From Bacteroidales bacterium F22 (GTDB taxonomy: Bacteria > Bacteroidota > Bacteroidia > Bacteroidales > Bacteroidaceae): DNA of 64,000 bases. Of this stretch, positions 57,725 through 64,000 are shown piece by piece (within the stretch, counting starts at the first letter, position 1; every line of letters begins with the position of its first letter). The translations under genes and the position numbers were made by a program. The notes under the pieces are model-generated. The model saw nothing but the letters and a program-made list of their open reading frames with translations, had not been told where the DNA came from and did not search any database. The stretch spans positions 1,116,001 to 1,180,000 of the forward strand of contig CP095414.1 of assembly GCA_029541985.1 (NCBI GenBank). Direction: 5' to 3'.

Positions 57725-57834
57725 AAATCCTTATTTTATTAATTAATACCTGAACCCGAATAATACGATCCTTGACTAAAGCAATATCGTATGTAAATTT
57801 CGTTTCTCTCTTCCAAAGTTACCCGATTTTTTTT
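57681..57834. repeat. Direct repeat copy 1: reductase promoter and first codons
   Basis: This 154-base segment is nearly identical to 58700-58849; differences are a few substitutions and a 4-base gap. On the minus strand it contains the -7 box TAACTTTG (57814-57821), a leader of about 85 bases and the first 15 codons of the reductase. Confidence 0.9.
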
Positions 57835-57884
57835 AATCTTAGTCAATTCTTCTTCAAATTTTCGTATGCGGAAAGATACCAGAA

Positions 57885-57995
57885 ACATTCTTATCACATA
57901 GATTATCGTCTGTGATTACACAAATAAGTTTCCACGAAAAGCAATCCTATATTTGCTCATTCTTGTATTAATTTCATACGTTACTAGGTTTCTTT
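57885..57995 (-). pseudogene. Degraded second copy of the helicase fragment start
   Basis: The sequence CATTCTTATCACATAGATTA and the following stretch up to ACTAGGTTTCTT match 51030-51190 with an internal loss of about 60 bases and several substitutions. It is a damaged duplicate of the helicase remnant's 5' region. Apart from this and the repeat, 57725-58165 holds no gene that I can see. Confidence 0.6.
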
Positions 57996-58165
57996 ATTCT
58001 TTAGAAAGGTTTTGAGAAAAAAATTATTATGAAAATAGGCTGCACAGATACAATATATATTTATGATGCAATTAAGGAAGAAAAATTCTTAATCATGAAT
58101 CATATCTACACGCTTTGTGTTAATACCTGCTACGTTTTATTTAGAACCCTATAATCAATAAAAAG

Positions 58166-58411
58166 ATGAGTATTAAAGAATTTATTATTTTTGTAAGCCA
58201 AAACTGGGAAGATATAATACAGATAATAAAATTGATAGCAAAAATGATTTTTAATCTAGTAATGTTCATTTTAGTATGTACATTCTTGGAATTCATATTA
58301 AAAGGTACTCCTTATCGATTAATTGTCACTGTAGATAAAATACTAACGATATCAGTCATTTCTCTATACGTTGTGATATCTGTAGTAAGATATTTCTTAA
58401 AAAAGAAATAA
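58166..58411 (+). CDS. Small membrane protein, unknown
   Basis: This 81-residue protein has two hydrophobic helices (about residues 25-45 and 57-76) and a Lys-rich C-terminus (FLKKK). No family is recognised. Its end overlaps the frame of the fragment that follows. Confidence 0.45.
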   Translation: MSIKEFIIFVSQNWEDIIQIIKLIAKMIFNLVMFILVCTFLEFILKGTPYRLIVTVDKILTISVISLYVVISVVRYFLKKK

Positions 58412-58674
58412 CACCTTTCGATAAAAATGGACTTATTAAAACCCGCACGACATATGGGTATTTTACGGATATAAAATATTTGACAAAGTATAAATACAAC
58501 ACGAAATCGAAATTGATTCGTACAGAAAAGTACTACCTAGAAGAATCTAATAAAGGGGAACTTTCCGACTCTGTATCATATAAATATGACAGCAAACAAA
58601 ATTGGATCTCTGTTGATGTCGTCAAAGATGGCAAACCATATGTCATCAAGCGTGAGATAGACTACTATGATTAG
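58391..58674 (+). pseudogene. C-terminal fragment of a secreted repeat-type protein
   Basis: A frame without its own good start reads KEITPFDKNGLIKTRTTYG, then TEKYYLEESNKGEL, and ends KREIDYYD. The D-x-x-G-L and Y-x-Y-D pattern resembles the last repeats of YD-like or WG-like surface proteins. The N-terminal part is missing and the fragment abuts the small membrane ORF in another frame, so it is probably a remnant. Confidence 0.45.
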
Positions 58675-58699
58675 AGGTTAATAACATCCCTGCCCCTAA

Positions 58700-58849
58700 G
58701 TTGAAATTCTCTTTAAGACTAATGTCAATATAGTTGATATCATAAATTCTTATTTTGTTAATACCTAAACCCGAATAATACGATTCTTGACTAAAGCAAT
58801 ATCGTATGTAAAGTTCGTTTCTCTCTTCCAAAGTTACCCGATTTTTTTT
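58700..58849. repeat. Direct repeat copy 2: orphan promoter and 15-codon stub
   Basis: This near-identical copy of 57681-57834 carries the same minus-strand TAACTTTG box (58829-58836) and leader. The reading frame stops after 15 codons, where similarity ends. If active, it would drive transcription leftwards, antisense to the fragment at 58391-58674. Confidence 0.9.
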
Positions 58850-58942
58850 GAATTTAAGGACATTGTATCAAGAGAACAGTAATTTATCTGAGAATTTATT
58901 GTTATGTTTGTGTCTATCATAGAGTAATAATAAAAAGAAGCT

Positions 58943-59995
58943 ATGGCAACAAACAAAAATGCCCAATTAAGATATCAAGTATTAGACCGCTGTTTTAGTG
59001 ATTTTCACAGAAGATTTTTTATCGAAGATTTACTTGAATCAATTAATGAGAAACTTCAAGACTTATATGGAACAGAAGTTAGTGAACGCCAAGTTAGAGA
59101 TGACATAAAATATATGCGCGATAGAGTTACGTATAATGCACCTATTGAAGCAATTCCTTATCAAGGAAGAAAATGTTATTATCGGTATTCTGATCCAGAT
59201 TTCTCCATTTTCAAGAACGAATTATCCGTTGAAGACCTAACCAAACTACGAGCTACCATTGATATGCTTGGTAAATATAGAAGCACTTCAGCCAATGGAT
59301 GGTTAGAAGAAGTTGTATCTAGCTTGGAATATCGTTTTGGTGTCAAATCCAATCCAGAGAATCTAATATCCTTCGATCATAATGAACAGCTAATAGGGCT
59401 AGAATACCTATCAGACATTATAGATGCAACAGTCAACCATCAAACACTTGATATGAGTTATCGCTCATATAAAGGTGAAGAAAGAAGAGTCCGATTTCAT
59501 CCCTATTTTGTAAAACAATACAATGCCCGGTGGTTCGTATTCGGATTAGATGAAGAATTTGATCGGATTATGAATATGGCCTTAGACCGGATTCAATCAC
59601 TAAATCTTTCAAAAGTTACCTTTAGATCAAACGAGAAAATCGACTTTGATTCTTATTTCAAAGATGTGATAGGTGTAACTATACCAAATGATGACGTAAA
59701 GAAAGAAGACATAAAATTGAAGTTTACCCCTGAACGTTTCCCCTATGTCGTTTCCAAACCATTACATCATTCTCAACAAACTATCGAAGGAGAAGAATAC
59801 ACAATAACATTATCAGTTAAGCCAACAAGAGAATTGGAGCAACAACTCTTTTCTTTCGGCCCAGATGTAGAAGTCATATCGCCACCACTCTATAGAGCTT
59901 ATATCCAAAAGAAGATAGAAAAAACTATGAAAAAATATTTATCTGCACAGATAGAAAGTAACAACGAAATAGAATATTTTGAAAACTTTGATTAG
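58943..59995 (+). CDS. WYL-domain transcriptional regulator
   Basis: This 350-residue protein has an N-terminal winged helix-turn-helix (about 10-80, VSERQVRDDIKYM) and a WYL domain (about 150-235, LDMSYRSYKGEERRVRFHPYFVKQ, NARWFVFGLDEE), with a C-terminal WCX-like extension. The WYL triplet reads W-F-V in the last strand. WYL proteins often repress or tune defence genes and respond to nucleotides or DNA ends. It is the only DNA-binding regulator in the right-hand region and could act on the palindromes at 54208 and 54299, but that is inference. A -7 box TATGTTTG lies at 58903-58910. Confidence 0.88.
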   Translation: MATNKNAQLRYQVLDRCFSDFHRRFFIEDLLESINEKLQDLYGTEVSERQVRDDIKYMRDRVTYNAPIEAIPYQGRKCYYRYSDPDFSIFKNELSVEDLTKLRATIDMLGKYRSTSANGWLEEVVSSLEYRFGVKSNPENLISFDHNEQLIGLEYLSDIIDATVNHQTLDMSYRSYKGEERRVRFHPYFVKQYNARWFVFGLDEEFDRIMNMALDRIQSLNLSKVTFRSNEKIDFDSYFKDVIGVTIPNDDVKKEDIKLKFTPERFPYVVSKPLHHSQQTIEGEEYTITLSVKPTRELEQQLFSFGPDVEVISPPLYRAYIQKKIEKTMKKYLSAQIESNNEIEYFENFD

Positions 59996-60007
59996 GCTCA
60001 AATGTCA

Positions 60008-60275
60008 GTATCTCCTAAACTACACCCTATTTAGATAATAATTGAGATTATAGAGACAACTGGTAAAGTGAAACTAGATTCTCCTTTTTACGGCTTCCTG
60101 ATAGTAGGAAGTAAACTGTGTAGATCTCCTTTTTGTTGAAGCATATAAGGTAGATGATTAAGTACATCTGTCAGGCAATAAATCTCCGCTTTCTATATAG
60201 CGATCTAATCTAGGTAGTATGCTATAGGTATATGACAACTCTTTACCTAAAGCACTTTTAGGCAATACCTTTTTG
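60008..60275 (-). mobile_element. IS66-family TnpC remnant, copy 2
   Basis: The minus-strand frame near 60275 reads LPKSALGKELSYTYSILPRL and then RYIESGDLLPDRC before breaking, which is the IS66 transposase C-terminal region. It aligns along its length with 56409-56720. Confidence 0.75.
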
Positions 60276-60400
60276 CAATTCTCTTCAATCTATGTTCCGA
60301 TTCCATCTAAGATGGTCACTGATATTTTATTTCGTTCAGCAACAATTTTCTCTGATGGGACTTTCTTCTCTTTTATATTGAATTTATAATCTTCTATTAC

Positions 60401-60553
60401 TCAGCCATTTACCCTTCGATTTATCCAACGATAAAAACTTGCGGAATTATAATCAAACGTCTAGCAAAAAGCATGTACTGTTAAATCACTTGACTTAAAT
60501 TCTTCATAGATTTTAAAGAAACGCTTTTTACTCATTCTAGGGGATTTTAACAT
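60401..60553 (-). mobile_element. IS66-family accessory protein (TnpA-like) remnant
   Basis: From an ATG at 60553 the frame reads MLKSPRMSKKRFFKIYEEF, then SSDLTVHAFC, an in-frame stop, and SASFYRWINRRV. This is the helix-turn-helix of an IS66-type accessory protein, now interrupted. Together with the TnpC piece at 60008 it shows a heavily deleted IS66 element; the rest of 59996-60663 holds nothing else. Confidence 0.7.
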
Positions 60554-60663
60554 AGGCTTAATATTTTGCTCACAAAGATAGCGCATAAAAAGCTTTAGGT
60601 CAAGATGTAGTTTAACGGACGATTACTTATGACCAAACGTTGTGCTTTTCTGCTTTTCTGCTT

Positions 60664-62193
60664 TTAGTTTTGATTGTCAATAAAAGTCCTCATAAGTCTA
60701 ATTGATTCGCTTAATTGATTTTCATCAAATCTCTCATTATGATTATTTTCAGGATGATGTATCTGATGTCGAATATATTCAGTCAATATCTTTTGATCAG
60801 TGACAGTTGAACCATCTTGTTTAAGTCGTTTATATGGAATACATTTTTTTCCTGCTTTAAATTCATTTATTAGCCCCTCACTTTCTAAAAAACCATATAA
60901 CTCATTATGATATTCTTCTGATATTTCCTCAAACGCAATATAATTTACTTCATTCAGAGATGGATAAGGAAGTTGCCCAGGTGAAACTGAATTGACAGAC
61001 TTTACTCCATCTCCAATCTGTATTAACCTTAACTGATCAAAAGTCATTTTTTTAACTATAACTGGACTATGTGTTGTCAATAAAATTTGAGTTTTATCTG
61101 CATTCGACAAATTAATTAGTGCTTCAATCAATAACTTTTGATGCGCTGTATGTTGGGATGTTTCAGGTTCTTCAATTGCATAAATAACACTAGGAACATT
61201 TCTCTCTCTTCGTCTCCGATCGGCTTCAGCTCTAAAGAAGTTTAAAAGGATAAGTCTTTTTACACCACTTCCTCTTTTGTTTATAGGAATATCATCATCA
61301 CCTGTAATGGACACCTTCTTAAAAACGTCATTCCACTTTAGACTATCTGATGAAGGAATAACAGGGTTTAAACTATCCGCTATTTGAGAATTCATCTCAC
61401 GTAGTTTGTCTAGAGTTAAATCCGCAACTTCCTGTAATTTTCCTTCAACAAGCTCTGCAACACCCGCCAATGTTTCCTGAATTTGATTATCATTCATTAT
61501 TTGTTTGACAGCTTCATTCAAAGGATCTTGAACCTCATTGTCTCCATCGCTGTTTTTTCGATCGGACTGGAAAAGTGTATAAAGAGGTAAGTAATTCTCT
61601 AATTTATCCCAAATTGACTTTGTCTCACCTTTAGTCACATCAATTTCAATTTCTTCCTGCTCAAGGTTGTCTGAATAGTGAGACCAAATAGCAGTTCTCA
61701 TAACAGCATTTATATTCCTGTTTTCGCATTCGATTTCATTATCTACAATTTTTTTTTGAAGTTTTTTTTGAGGCTTTAGAAGAAGTTCAGAGCAATTTTC
61801 ATTTGTTGGGTGATTAGCTTTTATAAATACTTTTTCACCACCACCATTGGTATATCTTTTTATTATCTCTAAATGACCATTTAAATTCAAAAGATATTCA
61901 CTTTCTAAAGATGTTTCATGTGTACTATCAATAACAATTGAATTAGGGAATTGGTCAAAAGTTAGAGATATTTCAGTTATTTTATCTTGGTTAGATAGAC
62001 AAGTTTTATTTACATCATCTTTGTCCATTTTTATAGCACCTTTCCCTTTATTAAAGAAGATGTCAAGGGCTTCTAAAATTGTAGATTTTCCTATATCATT
62101 TTTACCTACAAATGTTGTAAGGTTTCCTACTGATATTTCAATTGGTTCTTGATAACTTCTGAAGTTTTTAATTTTTATAGTTTGCAGTCTCAT
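60664..62193 (-). CDS. OLD-like AAA ATPase with C-terminal HEPN-like motif
   Basis: This 509-residue ATPase starts with KIKNFRSYQEPIEI and Walker A GKNDIGKST (Lys36). A helical insert follows at about 110-290. It then has a signature-like GSGVKRLILLNFFRAE, Walker B VIYAIEEPETSQH and a TTHSP switch. It lacks the TOPRIM nuclease domain of OLD proteins. The last 90 residues instead carry YIRHQIHHPEN with R475 and H480 in an Rx4H arrangement, as in HEPN ribonucleases. This suggests an ATPase-controlled RNase for abortive infection, which is inference. The convergent IS66 debris lies downstream, and the HEPN gene at 62339 is 145 bases upstream on the same strand. Confidence 0.7.
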   Translation of the reverse strand: MRLQTIKIKNFRSYQEPIEISVGNLTTFVGKNDIGKSTILEALDIFFNKGKGAIKMDKDDVNKTCLSNQDKITEISLTFDQFPNSIVIDSTHETSLESEYLLNLNGHLEIIKRYTNGGGEKVFIKANHPTNENCSELLLKPQKKLQKKIVDNEIECENRNINAVMRTAIWSHYSDNLEQEEIEIDVTKGETKSIWDKLENYLPLYTLFQSDRKNSDGDNEVQDPLNEAVKQIMNDNQIQETLAGVAELVEGKLQEVADLTLDKLREMNSQIADSLNPVIPSSDSLKWNDVFKKVSITGDDDIPINKRGSGVKRLILLNFFRAEADRRRRERNVPSVIYAIEEPETSQHTAHQKLLIEALINLSNADKTQILLTTHSPVIVKKMTFDQLRLIQIGDGVKSVNSVSPGQLPYPSLNEVNYIAFEEISEEYHNELYGFLESEGLINEFKAGKKCIPYKRLKQDGSTVTDQKILTEYIRHQIHHPENNHNERFDENQLSESIRLMRTFIDNQN

Positions 62194-62338
62194 AGTTTAT
62201 TATTAGTTATTTGTTCAGTATGAAGAACAACAGTAAGTATAAGAATAGTAGCCCGTCTGCATAGTACTTTCCTGTCAATTACAAGAAATTTGAAGCGAGC
62301 TACAACCTCTGAATTTACTAGTGTCTCGGCTATTATTT

Positions 62339-63730
62339 TCATCTATTGTTGTGTGTAGGATTTATTAAAATCTTTTTACGATAATATCGTCTAAAACAAT
62401 AACTTGTCCATTCTCTGATTTGTAATATATTAACTCCAGAGCAATTACCATTTATATTTACAGTTATAAACCCATAATCTTTTAATCCAGATGCAGTTGT
62501 CAAATCTATCATTGGTTTAATATGAGTGTTTAAATTGGAAGAAGAACTTTCACCTGTATGTAAAAATTTAGACCTATTATTATATAACTTCTTAAACACT
62601 TTACTTAAAGTGTTATTAAAATATTCTTCTATAAAGTCAGCAACTCTCTGACCAATCTTATATTGTACTTGATGACACATTTTACAAGTTGACTGTTGAG
62701 AGCCATAAAAAGACAAGACTTCAATTGATGAAAGATAAAAGGTCATTGCACTATTAATTATTGCTTGCTTGTTAAAAAGACCAACTGGAGAAAATGCAAA
62801 GGCTTGTTCTTCAGACATGAATGCTGTTGGCATAATTATAGCATTTTCAGATGCTAACCCTTTTTGAAAATGTATACATGCTTGCAAAAAACTTCTAACT
62901 ATCTTTGGATTATTATATTCCCTTTCAACAAATACATAGTTATTTAAAAATTCAATTCCTTTTGAGGAAATTAGAAGTTTTGAATCATATATTGGATAAT
63001 TATCTATAAAATATTTCCCATTTTCATTTGTATCTTTAAACACTACCTCTTCTTGATGTTTACAGGACGTTGTATTGTATTCCTCAATATTTGGAGTTTC
63101 AGAAATTAAAACATTGTCGAAATCAAAATGGATATTTGTTTCTATTGCAAGAAATGCAGTTAATGTTCTAAGACGTTTTTCTGTTAATTGAGTTGCCTCA
63201 AATTCATCTATTGAATTTACCTTAAATTTGATTTTAGATTTTTTATTTTGTTCATAGAACTTAAAGTTATTACCTGTATAATTATTGATAAATAAATTCT
63301 GAAATATGCATTTTAGTTCTGCAGTGACAGTATAAGATCTTGTTTTCTTACTATTCTTAATAGCTTTTGTCACTAATCCTTTTATTCTTTTCTTGTAATC
63401 TTCACTAGAATTCAGTGAGTAAAAATGAATACTATCAATATCTCCTTTTTTTTGATATGATATGGCAACATAAAAATGCCCTATCGCAGTATCAACTATT
63501 CCCAAAAAGGATAACAAGTTTCTCTTTAGTTTATATCTGTTCGGAAGATAAGCCCAAGGACATGTACCATCTTTAGTTCCTAATTCTATATCTAATTCAT
63601 GCCATAAAGACAAAAGAAATTGATTTGAATCTATTTCATTCTTTGTTTGAACACTAAACGATTCAAACAAGTTGAAATCAACTTCAATAGTTGTATTTAT
63701 TACTTTGTAATTAGGAACTTTAATTTTCAT
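62339..63730 (-). CDS. ApeA-like HEPN domain protein
   Basis: This 463-residue protein has an N-terminal beta-rich part (to about 240), a middle helical part and a C-terminal HEPN-like region. The region holds a pair of close cysteines (CKMC), GQRVADFIEEYF, and LYNNRSKFLHTGE with R386 and H391 spaced as Rx4H. This is the layout of ApeA-type anti-phage proteins, where the C-terminal HEPN domain is an RNase. The gene is divergent from nothing visible and has 270 bases of AT-rich sequence upstream with inverted repeats. It probably acts with the ATPase gene that follows, but each could be independent. Confidence 0.6.
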   Translation of the reverse strand: MKIKVPNYKVINTTIEVDFNLFESFSVQTKNEIDSNQFLLSLWHELDIELGTKDGTCPWAYLPNRYKLKRNLLSFLGIVDTAIGHFYVAISYQKKGDIDSIHFYSLNSSEDYKKRIKGLVTKAIKNSKKTRSYTVTAELKCIFQNLFINNYTGNNFKFYEQNKKSKIKFKVNSIDEFEATQLTEKRLRTLTAFLAIETNIHFDFDNVLISETPNIEEYNTTSCKHQEEVVFKDTNENGKYFIDNYPIYDSKLLISSKGIEFLNNYVFVEREYNNPKIVRSFLQACIHFQKGLASENAIIMPTAFMSEEQAFAFSPVGLFNKQAIINSAMTFYLSSIEVLSFYGSQQSTCKMCHQVQYKIGQRVADFIEEYFNNTLSKVFKKLYNNRSKFLHTGESSSSNLNTHIKPMIDLTTASGLKDYGFITVNINGNCSGVNILQIREWTSYCFRRYYRKKILINPTHNNR

Positions 63731-63911
63731 TTAGAACTTTAATATTTTATTACACAGAGGTGACTTTTCTTACACGCAACATCTTATTTACGTAATTTCT
63801 CTTATAAACACTCGTAAATACATTTTAAACTCGTATGCTATACGCAAGTATAATCTATTTTGAGTTCACATTAAAGAAGATTTGTGTCTGAAGTTTACTA
63901 TGTTACCTACA

Positions 63912-63933
63912 ACTAACATACACTTATGTTAGT
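63912..63933. repeat. Perfect inverted repeat upstream of the HEPN gene
   Basis: ACTAACATA and TATGTTAGT are separated by 4 bases (CACT). It lies 180 bases upstream of the HEPN start and may be an operator or a terminator of a gene beyond the window. Confidence 0.5.
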
Positions 63934-63982
63934 AAAAATAGTAAAAAGATTAGCAAATACTGATATTTTCACTATTTTTAGT
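63933..63982. repeat. Imperfect inverted repeat at the right edge
   Basis: A TAAAAATAGT arm near 63933-63942 faces ACTATTTTTA at 63971-63980, with about 28 bases between. It overlaps the end of the preceding palindrome. The function is unknown. Confidence 0.4.
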
Positions 63983-64000
63983 GTATACAAACAATAAGCT

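Noticed and set aside
58646-58831. A 61-codon minus-strand frame in the second repeat copy
   Set aside because: It runs through the duplicated promoter and leader in a different frame from the reductase stub and is not conserved in the first copy.
47561-64000. CRISPR array or cas genes in the accessory region
   Set aside because: No regularly spaced repeats and no Cas-like proteins were seen; the repeats present are IS debris and one local duplication.

Overview
The window looks like a chromosome segment from a member of the Bacteroidales (Bacteroidota). The evidence is a SusC/SusD pair with glycoside hydrolases, a hybrid two-component regulator, BACON domains, and repeated Bacteroidota-type promoters (TTTG or TTG, about 20 bases, TAnnTTTG). 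The family or genus cannot be fixed from the sequence alone. I see no tRNA, rRNA or CRISPR array.

Left part (1-20359, all minus strand): a polysaccharide utilisation locus (PUL) whose enzyme set points to xyloglucan. Reading with transcription it is: hybrid two-component sensor/regulator, GH31 alpha-xylosidase-like enzyme with a PA14 insert, GH2 beta-galactosidase-like enzyme, GH3 beta-glucosidase-like enzyme, SusC, SusD, a surface lipoprotein of unknown fold (probable glycan-binding protein), and a BACON-GH5 endoglucanase cut by the window edge. Gaps within the GH31-to-GH5 run are very short, so it is probably one operon. A surface GH5 would cut the backbone, SusC/D and the lipoprotein would capture and import oligosaccharides, and GH31, GH2 and GH3 would strip them to monosaccharides.

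Middle left (20689-25262, plus strand): a three-gene operon of two ABC transporter half-subunits (type IV fold, resembling the YbtP/YbtQ-type metallophore pair) and a SAM-dependent O-methyltransferase-like protein. It has a clear promoter and ends at a strong hairpin.

Centre (25554-47542): a nearly complete anaerobic (cobalt-early) cobalamin locus on both strands. It holds cbiA, a PduO-type adenosyltransferase, a B12 riboswitch, a BtuB-like TonB receptor, a signal-peptide-bearing CbiK, then fused enzymes CbiH-CbiC, CbiE-CbiT, CbiG-CbiF and CbiJ-CbiD. BtuF/C/D-like ABC import genes, CbiL, CbiB, a CobD-type aminotransferase, CbiP, CobU, CobT, CobS and CobC follow. Sirohydrochlorin synthesis, lower-ligand synthesis and cobalt uptake genes are not in the window.

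Right part (47561-64000): an AT-rich accessory region with the look of a worn defence island. It contains a restriction-endonuclease-like protein, a phospholipase C-like protein without a signal peptide, small membrane proteins, a helicase fragment, an AAA ATPase plus RloB/TOPRIM-like pair, a 5'-truncated McrC-like (DUF2357) nuclease, a flavin reductase-like protein, a WYL-domain regulator, an OLD-like AAA ATPase with a C-terminal HEPN-like motif, and a separate ApeA-like HEPN protein. Between them lie decayed IS3 and IS66 remnants and two local duplications. The most promising candidates for new biology are the AAA/HEPN pair at the right end, the phospholipase-like gene, the RloA/RloB-like pair with its twin palindromes, and the exported CbiK downstream of the riboswitch.
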